A DNA stretch of 64,000 nucleotides from Rebecca billardiae RCC1528 (GCA_965240325.2 OZ251222.1:124001-188000); one strand, 5' to 3'; positions 21,351 to 32,544 are shown, counted from the first letter of the stretch. The notes: generated by a model from the letters alone, not told the origin. Numbers and translations are program-made.

Positions 21351-23096
21351 GCCCCGCGACCGGCTGCCACATTAAGGCGACCGGCTGCCACATTAAGGAT
21401 CCGCGCCAACGCTCGCACGGCCACCGACACGCCACGCGCGGAGCGATGCGCCGATGGTCTTCGGCTCGGTCGCAAACGTCCTGAACCGCGCTGGCCTGTT
21501 CAGTCGCCCTTTGCTCGACGCAGTCGTGCACTGGCCGGTGGAGGCAGTGGCGCCGGGCGTCGGGAAGCACTTCGAGTTCCTCGGTGAGGCTGGCGAGCCC
21601 GCGCCCGACAAGAAGTAGCGCGGCGGCGCGTGCGCGCCGTGCTCGCGGTGACGTACGTGCTGCTCGCGAAGGGAAAGCAGTTCAAGCAGGGACACCTCGA
21701 GCACTCGGCAGATTATCTCGCCTTGCTCGCCGCTGACGGCCAGCGTGCGAAGCGCGCTGCTGGCATACACGGCGTTGAGCAGGTCACCGTGCGAGAGTGC
21801 TCCGTCAGACCCGTGGCCAAGGCCCTTGTCGATCAGCTGCGCTGAAGGGCGCGCGCAAGAGTGCGTGATGGAGGTCAGTTCCAGGCAGGCTCCATGTTGG
21901 CTGCAGCGCTGCGTCTGCGCAGCATGCCCCCGCACGCGCGTCTGCACGCGCACGGCTGCGCTGAGCTGCAAGTTGCGCTCGAGCTCAGCCTTGAGCGCGC
22001 TCAGCGTGCCCTTCAGCAGCTCGAGCGGTTCCTCCTTGCGCCACGCGTCCGCGTGGCGCCGCGAGTAGTTGCTTGTTCAGCGGCTGCACCTGCACCGCCG
22101 CGCGCTCGACGCTCGCCTCGACCACCTCCGCGCGCACGCGCTCGCCGACGCGCTCCAGGGACTGCTGCGTAAGCTCGTGCGCACAGTGGAGCGCCGGAGC
22201 GACACCTCCGCGCCATCCACCGCGCTTATCGCCTGGCTGGGCGCTATGGAGAGCTACACGCGCGCCGGGGGCGCGAGCCCGACGACGCATTCGCAGTTCA
22301 CCTCGCTGTACGACGAACGCCACCTCGAGCGCACGAGCGCATGCGTCTGCAGCGGGAGCACCGACGGCCGCTCCGGTGGGCTCGCCGCCGACTTCCCCAG
22401 TAGTAACCAGCATATCAAAGTCGTCCTCGGTAGCGCGCGAGGCTCGCTACAATACGGTGATGCTACACCACATGGTTTGCGTCACACGCAGCACCACATG
22501 GGTGGCCGGCAGCGGCGTACCATCGGCTGAGCTGTTCCTGAGTCACTGTTCCTCTGCAGAGACGTGCGCGCGTCGACGAGCACTTGCGCGCTCTGCGGCC
22601 TTCGGCACCTTGACACCTTGACATCATTGCGCGTGCGCATGACAGGCGCGGATGGTTGCGCACTTGCGTGTCCGTCGGCGGCGCGCACGATCCGCGAGTA
22701 CCGTCCGCCGGGGCCTTGCCATTGTCGACCTTGGACGGCGCACGTCGCACCGCGGCGCGCTTGCGGCCTTCGGTCGGGTAGCCCTCGCTGGACATGTGCT
22801 GGCCTCTGTTGCTCCGCTGCTCATCGGACCGGGTGCCAATCAGTGGCCCACAATTGACGACCCGTGCGCCTGCCCCGCATGCTCGCACACGGGATGACGC
22901 AGCCTGGAGCCACCCCGGTCGAGATTTCGGGATGTCAAAGCAGTGGCCGAGCATGCGCTCAAGCGCTCTCATCCTCATGGAGCGTGACCTCTACCGTTCT
23001 ACCGTCTGGGCGTCTGCCGTCACAGGAGTCGGACAAGTCCCCAAAGCTGGGTGCAACCAGTCCCTCGGGAGTAGCCGCCAGGCCTCCCGCCACCCC

Positions 23097-23515
23097 CGCA
23101 GCCGCGCCGCCCAGGGTTGTGAGTCCTGGGATTACGCGGGGTGGTCAGGCTGGCGCGCACGCTCGCGGAACCTTGGAACCCGCGCTCCCGCGCTGCGTCG
23201 CGTGTCACCCCTCGATCGCCGCCCCACCGCCACCTCTTCCCTCCCATCACCACCTCTTCCTCGACATCCTCGGCCTTCGCCGCAGCACCGACGCCCCCGC
23301 GCGCGGCCGCTGTGGCAGCGTGCGATCAGCGTGCGCTGCGCCGCCGCGCCGCCGCGCCGCCCAGAGTTGTGCAGCGCGGCCTGTGAGTCCTGCGAGCTGC
23401 CCTGTGTGGTCAGGCTGGTACGCACGCTCGCTAACGCTTCGAACACGCGCTGCATCGCGTGTCGCCCCTCGATCGCCGCCCCACCGCCGCGTTTTCCTCC
23501 ACGCACGGCGGCCGT
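23097..23515. repeat. Imperfect direct repeat (two units of ~165 bp)
   Basis: Units at about 23097-23262 and 23340-23512 share CGCCGCCCAG-GTTGTG, GTGGTCAGGCTGG and CGCGTGTC-CCCCTCGATCGCC blocks in the same order. No gene supported. Confidence 0.75.
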
Positions 23516-23552
23516 CGCCGCAGCACGAGAGCCCCGCGCGCGGGCAGCGCGC

Positions 23553-23655
23553 CTTAATGTGGTGGCGGGATCCTTAATGTGGCAGTGGTCAACCGGCTGC
23601 CACATTATAAGGCTTAATGTGGTGGCGGGATTCGGCTTAATGTGGTAACCGGCTG
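23553..23655. repeat. Cluster of CTTAATGTGG motifs
   Basis: At least four direct copies of (C)TTAATGTGG and one inverted copy (CCACATTATAAG), mostly followed by GGCGGGAT or (A)ACCGGCTG. The same motif occurs inverted at 19786-19820 and 21366-21400, at the edges of the palindrome. Confidence 0.85.
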
Positions 23656-23736
23656 AAGTCGGTCCCGGAGCAGCAGTCTGAAGATGGCGACCGCCGCGGC
23701 GGCCTCGTGGACCGGGAGTCCAAGACCACGAGCGCG

Positions 23737-26700
23737 ATGGCTCCTCTCGCCACCGCCGCCGCGATCGCGTGCATGCTCGGCTCTGCGGCGGCCTCGCGCG
23801 TCGGCCTCCCGGTCCGCGCGCCCGTCCCGCGCCCCGCCCTGCCGAGGATGGCCGCCCCTTCGCCGGACTCGCCGGACGATTGGAAGAGCGAGCGCGCGCT
23901 GCGCTCGCGCAAGCACACGGAGCTGTACACGGGTCTGGCCGCGGGCGCGGGCGAGACGAGCGGCAACGCGGGCGCTGCCCCACGGTCCGAGGGCGCCGTG
24001 CACGCCTCGCCGCCCGAGATCCTCGCGCCCGCGGGCGGCTGGCCGCAGCTGCGCGCCGCGATCGCGGCGGGCGCGGACGCATGCTACTTTGGCTGCGCCG
24101 AGGGGCTCAACGCGCGCGCGCGCGCGTCCAACTTTGGGCTGGACGAGCTGGGCGACGTGATGCGCGAGCTGCACGAGCACGGCATGCGCGGCTACCTCTG
24201 CGTCAACGTCCTCGTCTTCGACGAGGAGCTGGCCAGCGGCGCGCCCGAGAGGCTGATCCGAGCGGCGGCCGAGGCCGGCGTCGACGCGTTGATCGTGCAG
24301 GACGCGGGCGTGGCGCAGCTCGCCCGGCGCGTGGCGCCCGAGCTCGAGGTGCACGCCTCGACCCAGCAGAGCGTGACCGACGGCTACGGCGCGCTGCACG
24401 CGGTGCGCACCGCCGGCGCGAGCACCGTCGTCGTCGGCCGCGAGCTCTCCCTCGACGAGGTGGCCGCGGTGCGCAGCACGCTCGACACACACGGCCATGC
24501 GGACGTGGCCCTTGAGGTGTTCGTGCACGGCGCGCTGTGCGTGTCGTACTCGGGGCAGTGCTTCTCCTCCGAGGCGTGGGGCGGGCGCTCCGCCAACCGC
24601 GGCCAGTGCGCGCAGGCGTGCCGCATGCCGTACGGCCTCCTCGTCGACGGCGCCCTGCACTCCTTGCTTGAGCAGCAGTACCTGCTCAGCCCGCAGGACC
24701 TGTGCGCGCTCGAGCTGGTGCCGCAACTCGTGCGCGCGGGCGCGCGCACGCTCAAGATCGAGGGGCGGCTGAAGGGGCCGGAGTACGTGTACGCGACGAC
24801 GCGCGCGTACCGCGCCGCCGTCGACGAGGCGTGGGCGGCGCTCGCGCCCGCGCCCGCCGCCGAGCCCACCGGCGCGCGCGCGGACGAGGCGAGCGCGGCC
24901 GTGGCGGCGGGCGGCGCCGCCGCCGTGCGCGAGCGAGTCCTCGACCCGTGGGTGCCCTCGCGCCCGGAGCTTGCCGCGCTGTTCGCGCGCGCGCAGGATG
25001 CGCGGCATGACGGGCTGAGCGCAGGCTTCCTCAACGGGCCGCGTCACCAGTCGCTCGTGCGCGCGCGCACGCCTGGGCACCGCGGCGTGCTCGTGGGCCG
25101 CGTGGCGGCGCGGCCGCGCACCGCTCCGGCCGCGGCCGTGGCGGTCGAGATCGCGCAGCCCGTGCGCCGCGGCGACGGCGTGGTGTTCGACGAGCCCTCC
25201 GCGTACGAGGCCGCGCGCGGCGAGCTCGGCGGCGCGGTGTACGACGTGCTGGACCCGACGACCTCGCAGCCCGTGCCCCCCGACGCGCAGGAGGCCGGCA
25301 GCACCTACCTCCTCACGTTTGCGACCGAGAGCGGCGGCGCGCTCGGCTCGGTGCGGCCGGGGCAGCACGTGTGGCGCACGCGCGACGCGAGCGTGGAGAA
25401 GGCGGTCGCGAGCCGGCTCGCGCGCGCGGACGAGCTCGGCCGCGAGCGCGTGCGCGTGCGCGTGCGCGGCGCCCTCGGAGCGCCCCTCACACTCGAGCTC
25501 ACCGACGCGGCGGGGCGGCGCGCGGAGGGCCGCACGCAGAGCGCGCTGGAGCGCAGCACGCGCGACGCCTCCGGCGCCTCCGACGCCGCCGACGGCGACG
25601 CGCTCGCCGCCGCCGCGCTGAAGGCCGTGGGCGACCTCGGTGGCACGGCCCTCGCACTCGGCAGTGCGGACGCGGCCGAGCTCGCCCCGGGCCTGCACGT
25701 CCCCCTGCGCGAGATCAAGGCGGCGCGGCGCGCGGCCCTCGACGCGCTGCTCGAGGCGCGGCGCGCGCCGCCGCCGCGCGCCGCGCCGCCGCACGCCTCG
25801 CCGCCGCCGCGCGCGCCGCACGCTGACGGCTCGGCGGGCGGCGAGGGCGCGAGGGCGGCGGCGCCTGCTGCGCGCGCGCGCCGCTCGGCGGCGTCGCCCT
25901 CGCGCGCGCCGCTCGCCGCCGTGCGCCTCTCCGTGCTCTGCCGCACGCCGGCGCAGGTGGAGGCGCTCACGCTGCTGCCCGCGGCCGTGCGCGCCGGCTC
26001 GGCCGTGGACGAGATCGTGTGCGACCACCTTGAGATGCGCGGGATGGAGGCGTCGGTGGCGCGCGTGCGCGCGTCGGGGCTGCGCGCCGTCGTCGCCGCG
26101 CCGCGCGTGATCAAGCCCGCCGAGGCCGGCCTGTGGCGCGTCCTCGCCGACGCCGGCGCCGACGCCATCCTGGTGCGCTCGGCGGGGCTGCTTCTGCAGC
26201 TGGCGCACGAGCGCTCGCGCGCGCGGCCCGAGGACCCGCTCTCGCGCGTCGCACTGCACGGCGACTTCAGCCTGGGCGTGGCCAACGCGGACTCGGCGCG
26301 GCTGCTGCTCGACTCGGGGCTCGAGCGGGTCACGCCGACGCACGACTGCAACTCGGCGCAGCTCGAGGCGATCGCGCGCCGGCTGGGCGCGGACGGCGCG
26401 CGCCGCATCGAGCCGATCGTGCACACGCACGTGCCCATCTTCCACACCGACTACTGCGTGTTTGCGCGCACGCTCTCCGAGGGCGAGAGCTACCGGGACT
26501 GCGGCCACCCGTGCGAGCGGCACAGCCTGCACCTGCGCACGGCGGAGGGCGCGGACAATCTCGTGCTCGCAGACATGGGCTGCCGAAACACCGTGTTCAA
26601 CGCGGAGGCTCAGTCCGGCGCGCGGCACGTGCGCGGCTGGGCGGACGCGGGGATCACGCGGCTGCGCATCGAGCTGGTGGACGAGCCGGCGCACGTCGCG

Positions 26701-26883
26701 GTGCGCCTCGTCCAGGCGTACATGGACCTGCTCGCCGGCGCGGCCACGCACGACGACATTTTTGACTTTGTGCGCCGCGAGGCGACCGACTCGAACGGCC
26801 GGCTACACGGCGTGGGCGAAGGCAGCTTGCGCGTCAAGCGCGAGCGCGAGTGGTCCTCGCTGAAGCGCACTGCGCGCGGCTGA
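23737..26883 (+). CDS. Peptidase U32 / RlhA-like protein, two modules, probably organellar
   Basis: 1048 residues. Bacterial U32 proteins such as RlhA (23S rRNA C2501 hydroxylation) are [4Fe-4S] enzymes. Residues ~90-370 carry EILAPAGGWPQLRAAIAAGAD, the VHASTQQSV strand, EVFVHGALCVSYSGQC, the WGGRSANRGQCAQACRMPY cysteine cluster and TLKIEGRLKGPEYVY. A second module (~720-1020) contains LHGDFSLGVANADS, DYCVFARTLSEG-YRDCGHPCERH and DMGCRNTVFN, giving further cysteines. The middle is Ala/Arg-rich. The ATG at 23737 is preferred over an upstream GTG at 23707, since it opens a hydrophobic leader (MAPLATAAAIACMLGSAAAS) followed by a basic stretch, which is consistent with plastid import. The substrate is inferred, not shown. 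Confidence 0.85.
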   Translation: MAPLATAAAIACMLGSAAASRVGLPVRAPVPRPALPRMAAPSPDSPDDWKSERALRSRKHTELYTGLAAGAGETSGNAGAAPRSEGAVHASPPEILAPAGGWPQLRAAIAAGADACYFGCAEGLNARARASNFGLDELGDVMRELHEHGMRGYLCVNVLVFDEELASGAPERLIRAAAEAGVDALIVQDAGVAQLARRVAPELEVHASTQQSVTDGYGALHAVRTAGASTVVVGRELSLDEVAAVRSTLDTHGHADVALEVFVHGALCVSYSGQCFSSEAWGGRSANRGQCAQACRMPYGLLVDGALHSLLEQQYLLSPQDLCALELVPQLVRAGARTLKIEGRLKGPEYVYATTRAYRAAVDEAWAALAPAPAAEPTGARADEASAAVAAGGAAAVRERVLDPWVPSRPELAALFARAQDARHDGLSAGFLNGPRHQSLVRARTPGHRGVLVGRVAARPRTAPAAAVAVEIAQPVRRGDGVVFDEPSAYEAARGELGGAVYDVLDPTTSQPVPPDAQEAGSTYLLTFATESGGALGSVRPGQHVWRTRDASVEKAVASRLARADELGRERVRVRVRGALGAPLTLELTDAAGRRAEGRTQSALERSTRDASGASDAADGDALAAAALKAVGDLGGTALALGSADAAELAPGLHVPLREIKAARRAALDALLEARRAPPPRAAPPHASPPPRAPHADGSAGGEGARAAAPAARARRSAASPSRAPLAAVRLSVLCRTPAQVEALTLLPAAVRAGSAVDEIVCDHLEMRGMEASVARVRASGLRAVVAAPRVIKPAEAGLWRVLADAGADAILVRSAGLLLQLAHERSRARPEDPLSRVALHGDFSLGVANADSARLLLDSGLERVTPTHDCNSAQLEAIARRLGADGARRIEPIVHTHVPIFHTDYCVFARTLSEGESYRDCGHPCERHSLHLRTAEGADNLVLADMGCRNTVFNAEAQSGARHVRGWADAGITRLRIELVDEPAHVAVRLVQAYMDLLAGAATHDDIFDFVRREATDSNGRLHGVGEGSLRVKREREWSSLKRTARG

Positions 26884-27536
26884 TGATGAATCGTGATGAT
26901 GAAGCTTAATGTCACTGATGCTGCTACTGGATGGATATACGCTGCTTCTCTGCTAAGCAGTAACATTTATTCATCATGAATTATACCGCCATGCTATACG
27001 CGTAATAACCGCGGACGTCATCGACTCATCGGAGTCACGGTTCAGTCACCGTTCAGTCAGACGGAAAGCGGCTACAATTATTATATAAATATTATAATAA
27101 TAAGCCGCCGCGCAGCAACTTAGTCGATATCTTGCATGATCCGCCCTCCGATCCGGGCCCCGCCGATCGAATAAAGATCAGCATCATCATCGCGAGGCAT
27201 ATATATATATCAATAAAGCAGTCGACCGCGCGCCACTGCGTGCCGTGCTAAGCTACAGTAGACAGAGTAGTAACTAGTATAGGCACTATAGCCAGCGGCA
27301 GCAGTGAGCAGACATTGTATTTGTGCCAGACACTGGGCGCGCGTCGCCATCACTCGCGGCCGCGAGCATTCTCACTACTGCAGTCTACTGCTCAGTGCTC
27401 AGGGCGCGGCCACGATCGGGCATCGCTATCGGCGGCGACGGCCATCGGGCATCGGCCATCGGGGCGAGGCGGACGTCGCGGACGATGCCCTGGCCCGGGG
27501 ACGGCACTCGTCATGACATCAGTATATTCAGAGCAG
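26884..27536. other. Intergenic, AT-rich
   Basis: TATATA and ATAATAATA runs around 27075-27105 and 27200-27220. It is flanked by the 3' ends of the U32 and NYN genes, so it is a convergent gene boundary. No supported gene. Confidence 0.5.
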
Positions 27537-30179
27537 TCATGAAGGTGCGGTCGATGACGATGTTGACGAGGCTGGCCTTGAGGTAGGAGTGCCGCCTGTC
27601 TCTGCATCGCCGACGCCAGCTGCGCCGAGCTCGTCCATCCCCGTCAACGCCCGACGCGTGGCCGAGTTGCCGCCTGTTCTGCTGCTAGCACTCGCGCTGC
27701 CTGTAGGTGCACCGAACGAATCGCTGCCGAGAGTGGCCTCGCCCTCACCGTCGTCCTCGCCGTACATGAGGACATCCTCGTCGTCCACGTCGTCGTCAGC
27801 AAGCCCGTCCGCGATGTAGAGCATCAGCCTGGAGCGCAGCTCTTCCTGCCGTGGGCGCGGAGGCGCGGGCCGAGTGCCGCGCGCGCGGGCGGCAGCACAC
27901 GCGCGGGTGAGCGCGCGCGTGCGAGGGAGTGGGAGGGCGCGTGGGCCCACGCCAGCCGCAGGGGCGGGGCCGCACACACCTTGGTGCCCGAGATGGGCAG
28001 GCCGTGAAGGCGCAGCTCCTCGCGCAGCTCCTCGCGCGTCATCGCCACGATATCATCCGCCTCGTCGTACTCGTCGCCGATCCGCTCGAGGTGCTCGGCA
28101 TTCATCGGCGGCGCAGCGGCTGCGGGCGCCGCCTGCGCCTCCGACTCCGAGTCCGCGGGCGACGCCCCGAACGCGTACGTGAACGCGTCCCCGTCGTCGT
28201 CGCCGGCGATCTCGCGCGCGTCGGCGGGGAAGAAGAGGTCATCCTCGTCGTAGTCGTCCTCCTCCTCCTCCTCCTCCTGGGCAGCCGCGCCCGCAGCCCG
28301 GCGCTCGTCCGCCTCATAGGCCGAGTCGGCCATGTCCCCGTGCGGCGCGTCGTACAGCTCGTCCTGCGCAGCCGCGCAGCCGCGCAGCCGCGCAGCCGCG
28401 CCGCCCGCACCGGAGGGAGGCGCGCGGCGCGGCGTGCGCGCGCGCGGGGGTGGGGGTGGGATGGCGCGTCTTGCGCGCATGGCACGCGGCGGCTGCGGGC
28501 GCCCGCGCGCGCGGCACGCACGGCGCGGACGGCCCCGCGCGGCCGCGCACCTGCTCCGCCTCCTCCCGCTCCATCTGCCTGCGCGCGCGCTTGGCCTGGC
28601 GCGCGGCGTCAAAGCCGCGCCGGCCCGCGCGGAGCACGCCCGCCTCCTCTGGGTCGAGCTCGACCATGTGCCCGCGCTGCAGCATCTCGCGGATGCGCCC
28701 GCCCTCGTCCGCGCCGCGCCCCTCGAACACCTCGCCGTACGACAGCTCCTCCGCCTCCTCCTCCTCCGCCTCCGCCTCGTCCAGCAGCTCGAGCGGCTCG
28801 CCCAGCCTGTCGTCGAGACCGCCGTCCGCGCCCGAGCCGGAGGCGTCGGCGCCCAGCATGCCCACGCGCAGCTGCGCGCCGCCGTCGTCGAAGCCGGCGC
28901 TCTCGAGCACGGCCTGCGAGAGCTCCTCCCCGCGCGCGCCCAGGCGCACGTGGAACTCCGTCTTCGTCGTCGCCGTCGGCGAGTTGTGCTCGACGGCGAA
29001 GATGTGCGTGTACGCCTGCAGGAAGGACGAGAGCCGACCGTGCCGCGCCTTGAGGTGCTCGAGCGCGCTCACGCGGCCGTGGATCTGGCGCGAGAGGAAG
29101 CGGCCGATGGTGCGGGAGGAGACGAGGCCGGTGGAGCTGAGGGAGACGCAGCGGATCACGAGGCTCACCAGCCACGAGTCGAGGCTGAGCGACGCCTGCT
29201 GCGCGATCCGCACGCGGCCGCCGCTCGTGCGCGGCCGCGCGACCGCCTCGGCAGCGCCCGCTGCGCTCGGCCCGTCCCCAGCGGGCGTGGGCGCCCCGTC
29301 GGCCGGCGGCGGCGCGGCGGCGCGCGGCGGGAGCACGGGCTCGAGCAGGTCCGCGCGCGGCACGATCAGCCGCGCCAGCTGGTCGTCCAGCCACGTCGTC
29401 TCGAAGTCCTTCACGTGAATGGAAGGATCGGAGAACTCGCGGTTGCACGAGTTGCGCATCGACGCGATCGCGATGCGCCGGCCGCGCTGGCGCGCGCGCA
29501 CGAGCGCGGGGATGAAGTCGCGGTCGCCCGAGACGAGCACGCCGATGTCGTACGCGTCGGGCACCGTCGCGTAGTGCAGCAGCTCCACCGCGAGCGCGAT
29601 GTCGACGCACTTCTCCTGAACGCCCTGGAACGAGCCGAGGTGCACCTCGTAGTTGAGCGCCTGCATCTGCTCGAAGAGCGCGACGCGCTGCTCGGACATG
29701 ACGTCCTGGCGGTACGAGGTGAAGACGAGCGTGCGCACCACCTCGACCACGCGCGGCGTCTGCAGCTGCTCGCTCAGCTGCACGGAGATGTCCTCGGCGA
29801 TGATCGGCGGCAGCTGCGACACGTCCACGCAGTGCGTCGCGCGCCAGTTCTCGCCGTACAGCTCGCGGATGGCGCAGCGCTCGCCGCGCTCGAAGAGCGA
29901 GTAGTACAGCCACGTGCCGTCGATGAAGAGCATCGCCTTCAGCGGCGGCAGCGCCGCGGGGCGCGCCCACTCGGGCGAGGACACGTCGCCGCCGCCCGCT
30001 CGCGGCGGCACGCGCTCCGTTGCCGAGCTCGCGCGCGCGTGGAGGCGAGGGAGGCAGGGGACGCGCGAGATCCCGACACTGCGACCGCCTCCGACGATCG
30101 CGCGCGGCAGACCGGACGGCGCGCCGTGTGCCACGAGCAACGCCGCCACCAAGAGCGCGTGGCCCCGGCCGGCCTTCAT
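27537..30179 (-). CDS. NYN (PIN-like) - LOTUS - SAP protein, three exons
   Basis: Exons 30179-28551, 28363-27980 and 27845-27537. Both introns (187 and 134 nt; GTGCGC..GCGCAG and GTGTGT..GGCAG) are phase 0. The protein is 773 residues. It has a hydrophobic then basic leader (1-50). The NYN nuclease domain (~83-260) shows MLFIDGTWLYYS with Asp87, DIALAVELL with Asp193, and VLVSGDRDFIPAL with Asp219/Asp221. A LOTUS/OST-HTH-like segment (~335-425) ends in TEFHVRL. Acidic, coiled regions follow. A SAP-like motif is created across intron 2 (REELRLHGLPISGTK then EELRSRL). NYN proteins of this kind cleave or bind RNA, and plant relatives act in organelles. That role is inferred. It is divergent from the F-box/WD40 gene. 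Confidence 0.8.
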
Positions 30180-30436
30180 GGCGCCCGCACCCGGATCACT
30201 CCGGCTCGTGCTCCGTCGTCGCCGGCATTTTGCGGTCGACGAAAATCATCAGCCGAAATGATGTCCGATGCGCATCATTTTCTCGCCCCGGGATTTCGGT
30301 GTGCACAGGTCGGCCCGATTTTCCGCAGTCGACACCTCTTCGAGAGAAGGCTGGAGTACCCGGGTAAGTAGGCCTCCATCCTTAGCTGGCGCGCACGGCC
30401 GCCGCCAGGGGGCGCCACAAGCCACGGCGGGGCTTG
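30180..30436. promoter_or_regulatory. Shared promoter region, NYN / F-box genes
   Basis: 257 bp between divergent starts. Contains ATTTTGCGG and ATTTTCCGCAG-like words in both orientations near 30225 and 30325. Confidence 0.45.
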
Positions 30437-32544
30437 ATGGGCCTGGAGGGCCGGCGACCGCCAGAGTCGGTACTGCCGGAGCGCATGCCGGCTAAGCTCG
30501 ACGCCACGCCGTCGCGTGGCGTGCTGCAGATCTTCTCGGTCGAAGAGATCACGGCGATCTCGCTGCTCGGCGAATTGCCGATTGATCCCTCGGACGACCT
30601 CGCCGAGCCAGAATCGCTCGACCTGGCGGACGACCCGCCGGAGATGGCGGCCATCGCCGCGGCAGTCGTGGCCGCCGCGCGACCCGCCCAACCCCGCGCG
30701 GACCCCGCCGACGCCGAGGACGACGCTGGTCAGCTCGAGCCGGTGGTGCTCGACACGCCGCAGGGCGAGCGCCGCCTCAGCGGCGCGGGCCCGATGTCGG
30801 CAGGCAGGCGGTCGGTGGTGAGCCACTTCTCACCCGAGGACTTCCTCGCGCTCGACAAGTCGAACCTCCAGCTCGACCTCCCCGACGACCTGTGGCTCTA
30901 CTGCCTGCGCTTCCTGGACTTCAAGATGCAGGGCGTGATCCCTCGGCTCTCGAAGCGCTTCCTCGGCCTCTCGGACTGCCAGGAGCACTGGCGCAACGTG
31001 GCCGCGCACCGGGGGTACACGGAGGGCGGGCGCATCCGCGGCGAGAAGACCGCCCTCGCCGCGGGCGGCTGGCGCGAGTACTGCAAGCAGCAGAGCCGGC
31101 GCGAGCTGCGGTGGCGCACGCCAGACGGTTGCCTGATGCACGTCGTGCCGGACTGCCACCAGCAGTGGTCGCCGGCGATCGTGTACGCGCCGCGCTCGCA
31201 GGAGATCGTGACGTGCTCGTACGACGGCACGGTGCGCACCTGGCTGGACGACAGCGCGCGCGGCGGCGCCTACCCGTGCACGCGCGTGCTGACGACCGAG
31301 GAGGGCGAGGGCTTCAGCGTCGTCACGATCGCGCCCGACAGCGTGCTCAGCTCGCCCGAGGGCATGCTGCTCGCGGCCGGCTCGGAGTACGGCAACCTGC
31401 ACGTGTGGTGCGCGCGGGCGCCGCACCGAGCGCCCCGGGCCCGCCCGCGCCGCGCTCCCGCCCGGCGCGTCCGCGACGCAGTGGCGCGCACGGCTGACGC
31501 CTCCCTCGCGCGCGCGCGCCGTGCTGCGCCCGCCGCTCGCGCAGGCAAGTCGACGACGAGGAGGCGCGGCGAGTGGCGCACGTGCCGACGACGCACGACT
31601 TCGTGCAGTCGGCCGCGTGGACGCCGACCGGGCGCGTCGTCACCGGCGGCGACAGCGGCGTCATCCAGATCCACGACCTGGGCGGCGTGATCGGCACGGT
31701 GAGGGAGGAGGAGGAGGAGCCGGTGCGCCCGACCGGCGCGGCTGCGGGCGGCGGGGCGGGGCTCGGCGCGGCGATTGCGCCCGGCTCGCCCGGCAGCGTC
31801 GGGAACGCTGGCGCCGCCCCCGCGGGAGGCAACTCGAGCACGCTCGAGGGCCACTCGCAGGCGGTGATGTGCATGACGATGTGCGGCCGCGGCCAGCTCG
31901 TGTCTGGCAGCGTCGACCACACCGTCAGAGTGTGGGACCTGACCACCGGCCGGGCCACGTCGGTGCTGCAGGCGCACTCGCGCTCGGTGCACTGCGTGTG
32001 CTCGCACGAGCTGGATTCGGGCTCGCCCTACGGGCATGGCGCACAGCTCATCTTCTCGGGCTCGCGCGACCACTCGATCAAGGTGAGTGCTGCTCGGCCG
32101 AGGCGCGGCGCCGCGCGCGCGCCGCCCTGGCGCTTTGCGCGCAGCCGTGCTCACGCGCCGCGCACGCCACGCCCCCGCGCGCGCTCGCCTTCACCGCGCG
32201 TGCAGGTGTGGGACCTGCGGACCAACAAGTGCGCCGCCGAATTGCGCGGGCACGCGGGGAGCGTCACCTGCCTGGGCGCGTACCAGTGGCAGCTCGCGAG
32301 CGGCGCGGGCTTCAACCGGGGCATGGACGACGACACCGTCCTCTCGGTCGACTCGACGCTGCGGATGTGGGACGTGCGCACGATGCGATGTCTGTGGACA
32401 AAGGACGTGCCCAACCCGCCGGGCGGCACCGCGCACCCGAAAGGCGACCCCATCCTGTGCCTGCAGCTGCTGCACGACAAGATCCTGACCAGCCACGGCG
32501 GGAAGGACTGGACGGCGCGCGTGTGGCAGGTCACCGACAGGTGA
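30437..32544 (+). CDS. F-box and WD40-repeat protein, three exons
   Basis: Exons 30437-31407, 31545-32082 and 32206-32544. The junction across intron 1 (137 nt, GTGCGC..GCGCAG, phase 2) rebuilds a WD dipeptide context (NLHVW then QVDDEEA). Intron 2 (123 nt, GTGAGT..GTGCAG, phase 0) rebuilds SRDHSIK-VWDLRTNKC. The protein is 615 residues. An F-box-like segment (LDLPDDLWLYCLRFLDFK, ~150-190) precedes about six WD40 repeats, the clearest being VSGSVDHTVRVWDL and the SRDHSIK-VWDL repeat. Such proteins are substrate adaptors of SCF ubiquitin ligases. Met at 30485 is an alternative start. Confidence 0.85.
32083..32205 (+). other. In-frame, stop-free intron of the F-box/WD40 gene
   Basis: 123 nt, divisible by three, with no stop codon in the coding frame, so an unspliced transcript would add 41 residues inside a WD40 repeat. 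The donor GTGAGT and acceptor GTGCAG are strong, and splicing restores the WD repeat exactly. Confidence 0.7.

Larger units (their letters stand above)
19780..23736. other. Repeat-rich accessory block
   Basis: Lies between the RoxA-like and U32 genes. It contains a 1.5 kb palindrome, dispersed CTTAATGTGG motifs at three sites, and an unresolved stretch at 21.4-22.9 kb. In that stretch a 54-codon plus-strand frame (21454-21618, beginning MVFGSVANVLN) and coiled-coil-like blocks (around 21900-22200) appear on different frames. A direct repeat follows at 23.1-23.5 kb. None of the short frames is recognised. Confidence 0.6.

Noticed and set aside
23614-26751. 1045-codon open frame on the minus strand
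   Set aside because: Antisense to the U32 gene. Arg/Ala-rich with no domain; a by-product of high-GC third codon positions.
28332-30371. 679-codon open frame on the plus strand
   Set aside because: Antisense to the NYN exons, low-complexity composition, no domain.
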